Below are positions 43,930 to 52,960 of a stretch of DNA of 64,000 bases, one piece after another. Numbering within the stretch: position 1 is the stretch's first letter; each line of letters starts with the position of its first letter. Below the pieces are notes generated by a model that saw only the letters and a list, made by a program, of their open reading frames with translations, did no database searches and was not told where the DNA came from. This DNA is from Croceitalea dokdonensis DOKDO 023 (GTDB lineage: Bacteria; Bacteroidota; Bacteroidia; Flavobacteriales; Flavobacteriaceae). Location: contig NZ_LDJX01000003.1 in assembly GCF_001306415.1 (NCBI RefSeq), positions 62,001 to 126,000 of the forward strand. Direction: 5' to 3'. The position numbers and the translations under genes were made by a program.

Positions 43930-45707
43930 GGGGTATAATTGATTAGTTTTCTGCGATAGGCCGTTAATAGTTTTGATTTGGACACAAAGCCCATATACTT
44001 TCCATTCTGGACCACGGGCAGGTTCCATGCACCGCTGTCCTGAAATTTTTGCATCACCTGTTTCATGGAGTCTTCGGCGTAAAATATATATTCTGGTGCA
44101 GCGTGCATGACATCCTTTACAAAAGTAGTATCGTATAGGTCTTTGTTAAACATAAATTCCCTAATATCATCCAACAAAACAATACCAACTATTTTATTCT
44201 CACCGTCCAACACCGGATAGATGTTACGTGTAGATTTTGCTACGGATTTCATGAGCATTTCACCGAGGGTCATTTCTGGGGAAACGCTTTTAAAATTGGT
44301 TTCTAGTACATCATCTAACTCCATTAAGGTTAGAACGGCCTGATCTTTATTGTGCGTCAACAGTGCGCCCTTCTTTGCCAGTTCCTTGGTATAGATGGTA
44401 TGGTCCAAGAAGTTTTTGGTAATTAAAAAGGAAATACTGGCGGTAATCATCAAAGGAATAAAGAGCTCATAACCACCGGTAATTTCCGCAATCAAGAAAA
44501 TGGCGGTCAATGGGGCATGGATAACCCCTGCAATGAGTCCGGCCATCCCAATGAGGGTAAAATTGCTTTCCGAGACCCCTAAGCCCAATCCAAGGTTATT
44601 GATGGCCTTGGCCACGGCATTACCCAAGGCACTTCCCATCACCATCGTGGGGATAAAGACCCCACCGGCGCCCCCTGCGGCCAAAGTAGTTGTCATGGCA
44701 ATGGCCTTAAAAACGGTAATACCAAAAAGTAGGGCAATAACCACCCAAATGTTGTCCAAAAACGCATCAAAAGGAGTTTTTCCCAGTGCCTCAATATGAT
44801 TGCCGTCCAATAAATTATTGATAAAACCAAAACCTTCACCATATAGTGGCGGAATAAAGTACAGCATAACACCAATGGTCAGTCCGCCCACCAACAATTT
44901 GTATTTAGGACTGCGAAACCGCTTAAAGAATTTAAAAATGGCAAAATACATCTTGGTAAAGTAAATGGAGGAAAAACCGGTGCCCACCCCCAGTAAAATA
45001 TAGAATGGCACATCGCCCAATTGAAAATCTTCGGTCAGCGAAAAATTAAAAAGGGCTTCATTTCCCAAGAAAAAATAGGAGGTAAGCACCCCGGAAATAG
45101 ATGCCAATAACAGGGGTAAAACGGAAAGCATGGTCAAATCCAGACTAAATACCTCAACCGCAAAAATAATGGCCGCAATGGGCGATTGGAAAATGCTGGA
45201 AATGGCACCTGCCGATGCGCAAGCAATCAAGAGGGAGCGCGTTTTAACATCAATATGTAAAAACCGACTTAGGTTGGAACTTATGGCCGCCCCGGATTTT
45301 ACCGCCGGCCCTAACAACCCCACGGAGCCACCAAAACCAACCGTCAAAGGCGCAGTCAATAAAGGGGTATACGTTTTTCTAATGGATAGCAGTCCTTTGT
45401 GTTTGGACAACGAAAGTAGTATGGAAGGTATTGCCTGCGATATGGGGTGCTTGTTGATGAATTTGGTGTAAAGATAAACCAAGGTAAGCCCCACAATGGG
45501 CAGGATAAAATACAGTTGGTAGTCAGAGAAGACAATGGCCTTCCCTAAAAGCGACTCTATAAAATACGTGAGGTTCTTTAAGGTTACGGCAGCTAACCCG
45601 GCCAATAAGCCTACCACAACGCTCATCAATTGTACAAAGGTCTTGTTGGAGATATGTTTATACCTCCATTTTAAGAATTGTTTTACGTACGTTTTGGTGT
45701 TGGGCAT
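43926..45707 (-). CDS. ClC family chloride channel with CBS domains
   Basis: 593 residues: a ClC membrane core (residues about 20-440) and a pair of CBS domains at the C-terminus (TLGEMLMKSVAKSTRNIYPVLDG; VKDVMHAAPEYIFYAEDSMKQV). Chloride-pathway motifs: VGLLGPAVKSGAAI in the helix-F position and GGAGGVFIP before helix N. The GREGP motif of Escherichia coli ClC is GLLGP here, so the external gating glutamate is replaced by leucine; GSGIP is SQAIP. Such loss usually marks a passive channel rather than a Cl-/H+ antiporter. A -7 octamer TAATTTTG lies upstream (45791-45798, minus). The small gene downstream is coupled by an ATGA overlap. Confidence 0.92.
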   Translation of the reverse strand: MPNTKTYVKQFLKWRYKHISNKTFVQLMSVVVGLLAGLAAVTLKNLTYFIESLLGKAIVFSDYQLYFILPIVGLTLVYLYTKFINKHPISQAIPSILLSLSKHKGLLSIRKTYTPLLTAPLTVGFGGSVGLLGPAVKSGAAISSNLSRFLHIDVKTRSLLIACASAGAISSIFQSPIAAIIFAVEVFSLDLTMLSVLPLLLASISGVLTSYFFLGNEALFNFSLTEDFQLGDVPFYILLGVGTGFSSIYFTKMYFAIFKFFKRFRSPKYKLLVGGLTIGVMLYFIPPLYGEGFGFINNLLDGNHIEALGKTPFDAFLDNIWVVIALLFGITVFKAIAMTTTLAAGGAGGVFIPTMVMGSALGNAVAKAINNLGLGLGVSESNFTLIGMAGLIAGVIHAPLTAIFLIAEITGGYELFIPLMITASISFLITKNFLDHTIYTKELAKKGALLTHNKDQAVLTLMELDDVLETNFKSVSPEMTLGEMLMKSVAKSTRNIYPVLDGENKIVGIVLLDDIREFMFNKDLYDTTFVKDVMHAAPEYIFYAEDSMKQVMQKFQDSGAWNLPVVQNGKYMGFVSKSKLLTAYRRKLINYTP

Positions 45708-45790
45708 TTTGGTACGGCGTTCAAAGCGTTTTTTTAAGATGGAGTTTCGCTAATTGCGGTGTCTTCCTCTAAATATCTAAAACACTGGAC

Positions 45791-45798
45791 CAAAATTA
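45791..45798 (-). promoter_or_regulatory. -7 element of the ClC gene
   Basis: Minus-strand TAATTTTG, an exact TAnnTTTG, 84 bp before the ATG at 45707. It overlaps the last codon of the decayed TPR gene. No clear -33 TTTG was found at the usual distance. Confidence 0.4.
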
Positions 45799-46395
45799 GC
45801 GCATTATTTCAGATTTAAGCGCTTCTAGGTCTGATAAGTAGATTTGGTAAGGCATCTCTACATAATCATGGTAAATGGCATATTTGTTTTCAAGGTCTTC
45901 CTTGGCCTCCTCCAAAAACCTTAACCCCTGGTCCAAGTCCCCATTTTCCAAAAGAATTTTGGCGTAATAATATGTTGTTTCCGCGGAGGTGCTATAGTAG
46001 CCAAGAAGTTTGTCAAAATTTTCCAATGCCTTTTGGGGATGACCAGCTTATTACTGGGCAATGCCCCTATACAGGAAGGCTTCCAATTCTACCCAATCTT
46101 CGCCAGAATCCTTGGTTTCTTTGGCGATGTGTTTGTTCCAATAGGCGATGGAATTCTTATAGTCCTTTAAACCCAAATAGGCGATTCCCCTCCAATAATC
46201 CACACTGTGCCCCTGGGGATAATCCAGAAAAGGGGTCAAGGTATCAGAGGCATTAAAATCTGCAATGGCCTTGCGGTAATCGCGGTAAAAAAGAAGGTAT
46301 AGGTAGCCTCTCATGGGAACCCACGTTTGGGGGTCTGCGGCCACGCCTTTAAATATCAGAAGGTGGTGTTCGCTATTCTCTTATGCAGGTTTAGC
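45796..46395 (-). pseudogene. Decayed TPR protein gene
   Basis: Two pieces lie in the same frame on the minus strand: 46344-46051 (PQTWVPMRGYLYLLFYRDYRKAI..., ending EAFLYRGIAQ) and 46026-45796 (ENFDKLLGYYSTSAETTYYYAKIL...). They are separated by two consecutive TAA codons (46048-46053), so the break is nonsense rather than frameshift. Further left in the same strand, a continuation LIFKGVAADPQTW is itself preceded by another in-frame TAA near 46382. The remaining residues are typical of TPR units (GIAYLGLKDYKNSIAYWNKHI; DYWRGI), perhaps of a periplasmic helper. The gene has no usable start and is likely dead. Confidence 0.75.
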
Positions 46396-46527
46396 CAAGC
46401 AGGTTTGGGTGGGATTCCTTGCCCGTCTGCAAGCAGGTTCCGTGCGGCCAGAATACACTGTGCTTCACTACAACCCTTAAATTAACGGCACTTTTTTAGG
46501 AGGCCAATCGTAAGCATTCTAATTTGC

Positions 46528-48282
46528 CTAAGACTTATGGTCCAACTTTAAATGTAGTTCTTTTAATTGATCGTTATCGATGGTTGCAGGGGCATCAATC
46601 ATCACATCCCTACCGCTGTTGTTCTTAGGGAAAGCAATAAAATCCCTAATGGTCTCCTGTCCGCCCAGAATAGCGACCAACCTATCCAAACCAAAAGCGA
46701 TACCGCCATGTGGTGGGGCACCGTACTGAAAGGCATCCATAAGAAAGCCGAACTGTGCTTTGGCTTCCTCCTCCGTAAAGCCCAGATGTTTGAACATAAT
46801 GGCTTGGGTCTCTTTATCATGGATACGAATGGAACCACCACCAATTTCGTTCCCGTTCAATACCAAATCATAGGCGTTTGCCTTAACGGCGCCCAGATCA
46901 GTGTCCAGGAGTTGTAATTGTCCAGGTTTTGGTGAGGTGAAGGGGTGGTGCATGGCGTGGTAGTGCCCGGTTTCTTCATCCAGTTCCAACAATGGAAAGT
47001 CAATTACCCAAAGGGGCGCAAATTCATCAGCTTTGCGCAATCCTAAACGTTCTGCCATTTCCATTCGGAGCGCACTCATTTGCGCTCTAACCTTATTGGT
47101 TTCTCCAGAGAGGATACAAATTAAATCACCTGGTTTGGCACCGGTTGCATTGGCCCACTGTGCTAAATCTCCTTGGTCATAAAATTTATCGACAGAGGAT
47201 TTAAAGGAACCATCGTCATTACAACGGCAATATACCATTCCTTGTGCGCCAACTTGTGGACGTTTGACCCAGTCGATTAACTTATCAATTTCCTTTCTGC
47301 TGTATGCGTTACCACCGGGTACGGCTATCCCTACCACCAATTGGGCGGTGTTGAATACCTTAAAATCCTTGTGCTGTGCAACGGCATTCAACTCCCCGAA
47401 CTCCATACCAAAACGAATGTCTGGCTTGTCATTGCCATAACGGGCCATGGCCTCATCATAGGTGATTCGCGGAAAATCCTGTACCTCTACCCCTTTAATT
47501 TCCAGCAGCAAATGTTTGGTAAGCCCCTCAAAGGTGTTTAATATATCCTCTTGTTCCACAAAGGCCATTTCGCAGTCTATTTGGGTGAATTCCGGCTGCC
47601 GGTCGGCACGTAGGTCTTCATCCCTAAAACACTTTACGATTTGAAAATACTTGTCCATGCCACCCACCATGAGTAGTTGTTTAAAGGTCTGTGGCGATTG
47701 TGGAAGGGCGTAAAACTGACCTTGGTTCATACGGCTGGGAACCAAAAAGTCACGGGCGCCCTCAGGGGTGGATTTAATTAAATATGGTGTTTCAACATCT
47801 ATAAACCCTTGGTCCGATAGGTATTTGCGTACCTCCATGGATACCTTGTGCCTAAACATCAGGTTGTTCTTAACCGGATTTCGTCTAATATCCAAATACC
47901 GGTATTTCATTCTAATGTCCTCACCACCGTCAGTATCATCTTCAATGGTAAACGGGGGGAGTAATGAGGTGTTGAGAACCTTAAGTTCAGAAACCAAAAC
48001 CTCAATGTCACCGGTGGAAATATTCGGGTTTTTGGAAGCACGCTCAATCACTTGCCCCTTAACTTTAATTACGGTTTCGCGCCCCAAAGACCGGGCTTGT
48101 TCCAATAATTCCTTGGAGCTTCGCTCTGCATCAAAGACCAATTGGGTAATTCCGTAGCGGTCCCTAAGATCTATCCAAACCACAAAACCCTTGTCCCGTA
48201 GTTTGTGCACCCACCCACTCAATATTACTTCTGTATCAATCGCTGTAGCCCCCAAGGCGCCACATGTCGTAGTTCTGTACAT
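46528..48282 (-). CDS. aspS: Aspartyl-tRNA synthetase
   Basis: 584 residues from the ATG at 48282, giving the family start [10 protein letters not shown]; an upstream codon at 48303 is not needed. It charges tRNA-Asp with aspartate. Class II motifs: the N-terminal OB-fold ([21 protein letters not shown]), motif 2 in [20 protein letters not shown] (read as [14 protein letters not shown]) and motif 3 in [13 protein letters not shown]. The bacterial insertion GAD domain is present around residues 300-410. A TACCTTTG promoter octamer lies at 48301-48308. The next gene on this strand is a decayed one, so aspS is monocistronic. Confidence 0.97.
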   Translation of the reverse strand: MYRTTTCGALGATAIDTEVILSGWVHKLRDKGFVVWIDLRDRYGITQLVFDAERSSKELLEQARSLGRETVIKVKGQVIERASKNPNISTGDIEVLVSELKVLNTSLLPPFTIEDDTDGGEDIRMKYRYLDIRRNPVKNNLMFRHKVSMEVRKYLSDQGFIDVETPYLIKSTPEGARDFLVPSRMNQGQFYALPQSPQTFKQLLMVGGMDKYFQIVKCFRDEDLRADRQPEFTQIDCEMAFVEQEDILNTFEGLTKHLLLEIKGVEVQDFPRITYDEAMARYGNDKPDIRFGMEFGELNAVAQHKDFKVFNTAQLVVGIAVPGGNAYSRKEIDKLIDWVKRPQVGAQGMVYCRCNDDGSFKSSVDKFYDQGDLAQWANATGAKPGDLICILSGETNKVRAQMSALRMEMAERLGLRKADEFAPLWVIDFPLLELDEETGHYHAMHHPFTSPKPGQLQLLDTDLGAVKANAYDLVLNGNEIGGGSIRIHDKETQAIMFKHLGFTEEEAKAQFGFLMDAFQYGAPPHGGIAFGLDRLVAILGGQETIRDFIAFPKNNSGRDVMIDAPATIDNDQLKELHLKLDHKS

Positions 48283-48300
48283 TTCCACATAAATAAGTTG

Positions 48301-48330
48301 CAAAGGTAATTAGTTCTTATGGTAACTAAA
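48301..48330 (-). promoter_or_regulatory. Promoter of aspS
   Basis: On the minus strand TACCTTTG (48301-48308) matches TAnnTTTG exactly and TTTA (48327-48330) is a near -33 element, with an 18-bp spacer. Transcription would start near 48295, about 13 bp before the ATG at 48282. Confidence 0.55.
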
Positions 48331-48528
48331 ACATCTATTACCAGCCATTTTAAAGGCTTGAATATGACTATTTGTATCGGATTACAAGTAAAATAGAAGG
48401 TAACTCATCGAAAAAACAACAACTTTACTAATCTATTAATAAGCTTAAAAACAACTACTTATGGGTTTAATGTAAATTTAATGTTATGTAAATGTTAGTT
48501 AAATAAGTATTTGATGTAAAATAAATGC

Positions 48529-48536
48529 TATATTTG
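48529..48536 (+). promoter_or_regulatory. -7 element for the YwqK-like gene
   Basis: TATATTTG is an exact TAnnTTTG, 37 bp before the ATG at 48574. The surrounding 290 bp between aspS and this gene is AT-rich and shows no other signal. Confidence 0.45.
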
Positions 48537-48573
48537 TTACGTTAGTGTAAGGGAATTGTGAATTAAAAATATA

Positions 48574-48927
48574 ATGATGAAGAAGGGAATTTTATTAATA
48601 GCGTTGTTGTTTTCAGTGGTGACTTTTGCCCAAAAGATGAAGCCAAATTTTGAAAAAGAAGGTAAAATGGTAAAAGCCACGTATTTCCATGATAATGGAA
48701 CGGTTGCCCAAACGGGATATTTGTTAGAGGGCAAACTGCATGGACAGTGGTATATGTACAACCAAGAAGGAAAAAAATTAGCTACCGGAAAATATGCCCA
48801 TGGCATCCGAACTGGGAAATGGTTTTTTTGGAAAGATGCTATTTTAAAAGAAGTTGATTTTGAAGACAATCAAATCGCTTACGTAAAAAACTGGAATCAA
48901 GCTGAGGTGGTTGCCGTGAATAAGTAA
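48574..48927 (+). CDS. Exported YwqK-like (MORN-type repeat) protein
   Basis: 117 residues with a signal peptide (KKGILLIALLFSVVTFAQ). The mature part has two repeats of the type x-G-x-L-x-G-x-W-x-x-Y-x-x-x-G (YLLEGKLHGQWYMYNQEGKKLATGKYAHGIRTGKWFFW), the MORN/YwqK pattern. This family was named for an antitoxin, but most secreted Bacteroidota members are of unknown function and no toxin gene is adjacent. A single-gene transcript with a -7 octamer upstream and a strong terminator right after it. Confidence 0.82.
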   Translation: MMKKGILLIALLFSVVTFAQKMKPNFEKEGKMVKATYFHDNGTVAQTGYLLEGKLHGQWYMYNQEGKKLATGKYAHGIRTGKWFFWKDAILKEVDFEDNQIAYVKNWNQAEVVAVNK

Positions 48928-49205
48928 TATACCTGTAGTTTCAGCATATAAAAGCCCTCAAGACATTTGGGGGCTTTTTTATTTTACTATGTAGGGTTTG
49001 GTCATCTAGCCCTTAGGAAAATCCTGTTCTTGCCAACGCCCAATAGACGCTTTAAAGTGAAGCATTGTAAGCTGAAACGTCCATGCTATCACCAAGACGG
49101 GAATATCCATATATTCACGGTAAATGAAACTAAATATGGGGCCAAAGTATGCACAATAATGAGGTTAACACCTTGGCTTAAAGTCTATTTGAGATACAGG
49201 AAGGC
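48928..49205. other. 278-bp gap after the YwqK-like gene
   Basis: Begins with the terminator at 48950-48980. The rest contains a plus-strand open frame that continues antisense through the DUF983 gene, judged a shadow. No other gene or RNA is supported. Confidence 0.5.
48950..48980 (+). terminator. Terminator of the YwqK-like gene (identical copy at 56880)
   Basis: AAAGCCCTCAA pairs with TTTGGGGGCTTT (11 bp with one T-G wobble) and is followed by a T-run. Exactly the same 29 bases (AAAAGCCCTCAAG through GGGGGCTTTT) occur at 56880-56908. It can work in both directions, but only the YwqK-like gene points into it. Confidence 0.9.
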
Positions 49206-49601
49206 TTACTTTGGTCTTTCTACCAAGCTTGGGTCTTTTTCAAAATTGATAAAAAAGTTTATCCAAATGTTCCGAGCCAACCGCATAATAACAGGCATGA
49301 GAAGGACCAATATGCCTATAATGGTAAAGAACGAGCCCAATAGGGAAAGTTGAAACACATACTGCGACACTATAAAACCACCAACACCTAAGGCGGTGCC
49401 AAGTGCGTAGCTTACGTACATCGCCCCAAAGAAAAATGAAGGCTCCATCTTAAATTTTAGTCCGCATGAGGCACAGTATTCATGCATTTTGTATACCGTG
49501 GACAAGTAATAGGGATTCTTATTAATGTACATACTGTCCTTGTGGCATTTGGGACAAGAGCCGGTGCATATGCTGTATAATTTAGTGCCTCTTTTGAACA
49601 T
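49206..49601 (-). CDS. DUF983 membrane protein
   Basis: 131 residues. The N-terminal zinc-ribbon-like part has CPKCHKDSM and YCASCGLKF (two CxxC), followed by two membrane helices (FFFGAMYVSYALGTALGVGGFIV and LSLLGSFFTIIGILVLLMPVI). DUF983 proteins are widespread in Bacteroidota; their role is unknown. It is the third minus-strand gene after the Rnk/GreA-like protein (50076) and the coiled-coil protein (49674), 72 bp after the latter, and may belong to the same transcript. Confidence 0.86.
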   Translation of the reverse strand: MFKRGTKLYSICTGSCPKCHKDSMYINKNPYYLSTVYKMHEYCASCGLKFKMEPSFFFGAMYVSYALGTALGVGGFIVSQYVFQLSLLGSFFTIIGILVLLMPVIMRLARNIWINFFINFEKDPSLVERPK

Positions 49602-49673
49602 TTTACCTTTTTTATAAAGTTATTTAAATAGGGTCAACGGTTCTGGTCAAACAGTTACTCACTATCAGGTCTG

Positions 49674-50036
49674 TTAAACCTTTAATTTTAATGCCTTGTA
49701 ATTGTTTATATGACGCTGGTACTTGTTTTTCAACATTTGATGGTTCTTTATAAAAAAAGCGTCACAATCAGTGGTGTCGCATTCTATTGCCTTTTCCAAT
49801 GATGAGCGGTAGATGTTTAAGGAGCGCAATAGTAGTTTATTTTCCCGTTGCAAGCTCATCATTTCTTGATAAAGCCCTTGCACTTCCATATTCCTTGGCG
49901 TAGGGGCGAGCAGCTTAATAAAATCGTCTTGGATATACGCAAGGGTTTTCCACCAATTGGCAATATCCTTTTTTTGGTCATTGACCATGGCCCCATTGTG
50001 AAAGCTATTTGTTTTTGTAACTTTTGTTTCTTCCAT
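49674..50036 (-). CDS. Small coiled-coil protein, unknown function
   Basis: 120 residues, hydrophilic. Residues about 56-85 (LYQEMMSLQRENKLLLRSLNIYRSSLEKAI) are predicted coiled coil, followed by ECDTTDCDAFF with two cysteines and a basic end. No signal and no known family. It starts 39 bp after the Rnk/GreA-like gene on the same strand, so it is likely cotranscribed. Its role is unknown; a scaffold or regulator of the neighbour is a guess. Confidence 0.65.
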   Translation of the reverse strand: MEETKVTKTNSFHNGAMVNDQKKDIANWWKTLAYIQDDFIKLLAPTPRNMEVQGLYQEMMSLQRENKLLLRSLNIYRSSLEKAIECDTTDCDAFFIKNHQMLKNKYQRHINNYKALKLKV

Positions 50037-50075
50037 TTTACATTAATCATTGTATGTTCTACAAGTCTTCACTGG

Positions 50076-50495
50076 TTAAAGTACCATGTCTAGGTTAATG
50101 TGTTTTTTTCCCTGAACTACGTTTTCTATCATCAATTGCTGTTTTCCCGATGGAAAGTCCCAAACTATAGTGTCCCCTTTTGCGTATCCTATTACGGCAG
50201 AACCCATAGGGGTAATAATGGAAATTTTATCTGCTTTAAAGTCACTGTCTTTGGGCATGACCAATTGAAATGTCTTTTGCCAACCCGTCTTGGAAGTTAC
50301 GGTAGTCTCTGAATGGAGTCTTACTACATCTATCGGCATTTCCGATTCGTCCAGGATGTGGGCTGTTTCCAGTTCTGCGGATAGTTTTGAGATGGATTTG
50401 CGTAGGACATCATCCTTGTAAAAACCAGAAAGGTTCATCAAACGCTTTAACAGTACGTATTCCTTTTTTTCAATGACCAAACTTCCGTATTTCAT
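50076..50495 (-). CDS. GreA/GreB C-terminal domain protein, Rnk-like (copy 1)
   Basis: 139 residues. The N-terminal third is helical (VLLKRLMNLSGFYKDDVLRKSISKLSAELETA), and the C-terminal GreA/B domain spans residues about 50-135 (VRLHSETTVTSKTGWQKTFQLVMP; ITPMGSAVIGYAKGDTIVWDFPSGKQQLMI). The length and the short helical arm are those of Rnk, the regulator of nucleoside diphosphate kinase, rather than full GreA with its acidic coiled-coil tip. Rnk binds RNA polymerase. A paralogue lies at 53326-53802. The DUF983 and coiled-coil genes follow on the same strand. Confidence 0.88.
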   Translation of the reverse strand: MKYGSLVIEKKEYVLLKRLMNLSGFYKDDVLRKSISKLSAELETAHILDESEMPIDVVRLHSETTVTSKTGWQKTFQLVMPKDSDFKADKISIITPMGSAVIGYAKGDTIVWDFPSGKQQLMIENVVQGKKHINLDMVL

Positions 50496-50612
50496 CTGTT
50501 GATTTTAATTTTTATGTATAGCTAATCTTATCCGTTCAAAAACCGGTTTATTTTACCATGAACCATCACGGTTGCGTTGGTATATCATGGCTTTAATTTC
50601 TTTGGGTTTAAA

Positions 50613-50638
50613 GGCTTCCGCTCCAGAGGGCGGAAGCC
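50613..50638. terminator. Terminator hairpin after glutamate dehydrogenase
   Basis: GGCTTCCGC (50613-50621) pairs exactly with GCGGAAGCC (50630-50638) around an 8-nt loop; on the minus strand the stem is followed by TTTAAA. It ends the gdh transcript just below its stop at 50661. Confidence 0.7.
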
Positions 50639-50660
50639 CCTTATATCAAACGCTCATGGT

Positions 50661-51953
50661 TTAGGGAAAGATGCCCCTTTGCACATATGCTTGCTCTAAA
50701 CGTTCAATGGCAATCATAAAAGCTGCTGTTCGCATATCCACGTTTCTTTCCTGTGAGGTCCTAAAGACTTTTACAAAAGATTCGTGCATCTTTTTCTCTA
50801 GTTTGGCCATTACCTCCTCTAACTGCCATATTTCACTGTTTTTGTTTTGTAGCCATTCAAAATAACTGCCTATGACCCCTCCTGAGTTGCACGTGATATC
50901 TGGAATGATGTCAATACCTTTTTTTAATAATATTTCCTCTGCTTCCACGTCCGTTGGGCCGTTGGCGCCTTCGGCGATGAGATAAGCTTTTATCTTTTTT
51001 GCGTTTTTGGCCGTAATTTGGTTTCCTAGTGCAGCCGGGACACAAACATCACAATCAAGACCAAAGAAATCAGAATTGTTTATAGTTCTTGCCCCTGAGA
51101 AGCCTTGGATGCTGCCGTTGTTGGCCTTTGAATATTCCAATAGTTTTTCAACGGGAATGCCTTCATCGTTTACGATGCTTCCATAGGCATCCTGTACCGC
51201 AGTCATGATGGCCCCTTCCTTTTCTAAAAAGTGGGCGGCCCAATATCCTACGTTTCCAAAACCTTGTACTATAAATTTCTTGTGCTTTAAGGCCACTTTC
51301 TTTTGCTCTGCCCAAAATTTGATGGTTAGGAAGACCCCGTACCCCGTGGCCCTATCCCTACCTTCGGAACCGCCAGCACCAATTGGCTTACCGGTTACCA
51401 CATGCATGTTGGTGGAGCGTTCCGCGGGTGGTTTTGTACTCATATAAGTGTCTAAAATCCAGGCCATGGTCTGGGGATTGGTATTTACGTCCGGTGCCGG
51501 GATATCCAGTTCAGGACCAATATTGTCCCCAAGGGCATAGGTGAACCTCCGTGTGATACGCTGTAATTCTTCTTGTGAATATTTTTCCGGATTTAATTGG
51601 ATACCACCTTTGGCACCGCCATACGGCAGTCCGGCCAAAGAGGTTTTCCATGTCATCCACATTGCTAGGGCGCGCGCCGCGTCAATATCTACCGTGGGGT
51701 GGTAGCGAAGACCACCTTTGTATGGCCCCAAGGCATTATTGTGCTGTACCCGGTAGCCCGTGAATATCTCCACGGCACCATTATCCATACGTACGGGAAA
51801 ATGAACCACTAGCTCATTATTGGTTACCTCCAAAATTTTTCTGATGTTTGGATTCAACCCTACCATATCGGCCGCATGGTCAAATTGGCGCATAACGTTG
51901 TCTAGCATACCCTGCTTATGGGCCTTTTTTGGTCTTTGTGTCAATGTTGTCAT
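50661..51953 (-). CDS. gdhA: Glutamate (Glu/Leu/Phe/Val) dehydrogenase
   Basis: 430 residues of the hexameric NAD(P)-dependent glutamate dehydrogenase family. The glutamate-binding and catalytic segments are seen: GGLRYHPTVDI, LPYGGAKGGIQLNP with the catalytic lysine, and the Rossmann fold VQGFGNVGYWAAHFLEKEGA with its glycine loop. The SGGVIGSYFEWLQN end is standard. The enzyme links 2-oxoglutarate/ammonia to glutamate; which direction and cofactor cannot be told. It lies 6 bp after the cysteine-rich small gene, in one transcript with it, and ends at a clear hairpin. The stretch after residue 400 (VRTSQERNVDMRTAAFMIAIERL) is also typical. Confidence 0.95.
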   Translation of the reverse strand: MTTLTQRPKKAHKQGMLDNVMRQFDHAADMVGLNPNIRKILEVTNNELVVHFPVRMDNGAVEIFTGYRVQHNNALGPYKGGLRYHPTVDIDAARALAMWMTWKTSLAGLPYGGAKGGIQLNPEKYSQEELQRITRRFTYALGDNIGPELDIPAPDVNTNPQTMAWILDTYMSTKPPAERSTNMHVVTGKPIGAGGSEGRDRATGYGVFLTIKFWAEQKKVALKHKKFIVQGFGNVGYWAAHFLEKEGAIMTAVQDAYGSIVNDEGIPVEKLLEYSKANNGSIQGFSGARTINNSDFFGLDCDVCVPAALGNQITAKNAKKIKAYLIAEGANGPTDVEAEEILLKKGIDIIPDITCNSGGVIGSYFEWLQNKNSEIWQLEEVMAKLEKKMHESFVKVFRTSQERNVDMRTAAFMIAIERLEQAYVQRGIFP

Positions 51954-51958
51954 TATTT

Positions 51959-52189
51959 CTAGTTTAGTATCAATTCTTTGTTGTCGTTTTTGCGTTCTCG
52001 TATACTGAAAATAGTAGTTTCTTCATTGGTGGATACGGGCGGCAATTTTTCTAAAGTATGGACATATTCACTACAAGAGCTCACCTTGGTTTTATCCTTG
52101 GATAAGCAACACAGCACTAAGTGTCTGCAAGTAGAACATATACTACGGGCATATTCTCTGGTTTTCATTACAAATATTTTTTTTGACAT
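51959..52189 (-). CDS. Cysteine-rich 76-residue protein, unknown function
   Basis: Starts at the ATG at 52189 (MSKKIFVMKTREYARS), 8 bp after the membrane protein stop, and ends 6 bp before gdh. Cysteines fall in one cluster: C-x2-C-x5-CC-x9-C (SICSTCRHLVLCCLSKDKTKVSSCSEY), which looks like a small zinc- or metal-binding knot, followed by a threonine-rich tail. No homologue is recognised. The tight fit between two good genes and the clustered cysteines favour a real protein. Confidence 0.6.
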   Translation of the reverse strand: MSKKIFVMKTREYARSICSTCRHLVLCCLSKDKTKVSSCSEYVHTLEKLPPVSTNEETTIFSIRERKNDNKELILN

Positions 52190-52196
52190 CGTAGGC

Positions 52197-52826
52197 TTAG
52201 TTTTCCGGTGCAAGCTCAACCTTGGGCTTTGGGTAAAAAATCATAAAAATCATGGCCGCTCCAAAAAGTATTAAAAAGCCCACCTCAAGTTTGGAAAGCA
52301 TTATATTCATACCCAGTGACTTGTTGGAAAGTTCCGTCAACTGCTCACTTTCCGAAAGTTGTATGGCAGCAAGTGCATCAAGGTTTTTTTGCATTTCTTT
52401 AAGGGTTTTAATACCCACAATGCCCAAATCTGCCTCAAAATCAGCCGTCGGATTGGCCACTTTCCCTTCCAGTTCCTGTATTTTAGAAAATTGTTGGTTT
52501 AAAGTAGTGAGGAGTCGCGACTCATTTTGGGTAAGCTTGGTGCCACCAAAGTTTAACAAGAGTTCATCTATTTCTTTATTTTCCTTCACCATGTCAGTAA
52601 AATTCCCGTTACGGATAAAACGCAATTCTTTTTTATGGAAGAGGTTATTGATACGGTATATGATGTCCTGCACCACTACTCTGTCCTTGTATACCGAGTT
52701 CACCGTATTTTGGACGGTAGAAAAATGCTTTTGGTCTAGCCTGTTGGAGCCTAGGACCAAAAGAAAGGCCATGGCCAAAATAAGGCCAGTCTGTATACGT
52801 TGGGTAACTCTTGGTTTTATTAACAT
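52197..52826 (-). CDS. Truncated chemoreceptor-like (4HB_MCP) membrane protein
   Basis: 209 residues. One helix at the N-terminus (TGLILAMAFLLVLGSN) and one near the C-terminus (MLSKLEVGFLILFGAAMIFMIFYP) flank about 130 residues of helical sequence with heptad character (QNTVNSVYKDRVVVQDIIYRINNLF; KEIDELLLNFGG; LNQQFSKIQELEG), the layout of a 4-helix-bundle ligand-binding domain. There is no HAMP or signalling domain after the second helix, only a dozen residues. Such orphan sensors occur in Bacteroidota; function unknown. It is the first gene of the minus-strand unit that includes the Cys-rich gene and gdh. A weak sigma-54-like site lies upstream. Confidence 0.7.
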   Translation of the reverse strand: MLIKPRVTQRIQTGLILAMAFLLVLGSNRLDQKHFSTVQNTVNSVYKDRVVVQDIIYRINNLFHKKELRFIRNGNFTDMVKENKEIDELLLNFGGTKLTQNESRLLTTLNQQFSKIQELEGKVANPTADFEADLGIVGIKTLKEMQKNLDALAAIQLSESEQLTELSNKSLGMNIMLSKLEVGFLILFGAAMIFMIFYPKPKVELAPEN

Positions 52827-52960
52827 GGTTTCTAAATTTTATTGTTGTCTTAAATGCACTCTATTTTGGTGTAATCAGCAAAATCCCACCCGCTCACCCC
52901 TGTTTTTGAGCAAATCTTTATGAGGGCTGCGGATGGGTAGCATCCACCAACCAAAATCAG

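Noticed and set aside
48574-48927. Reading the YwqK-like gene as half of a toxin-antitoxin pair
   Set aside because: No toxin gene is next to it and it has a signal peptide, which does not suit an antitoxin.
48967-49353. A 128-codon plus-strand frame after the YwqK-like gene
   Set aside because: Its second half is antisense to the DUF983 gene, whose cysteine pairs and helices are plainly real.
52866-52891. A GG-N10-GC arrangement upstream of the 4HB membrane protein (GGGTGGGATTTTGC on the minus strand)
   Set aside because: The GC and TTT part fits sigma-54, but the -24 half lacks GGCAC, so the match is weak.
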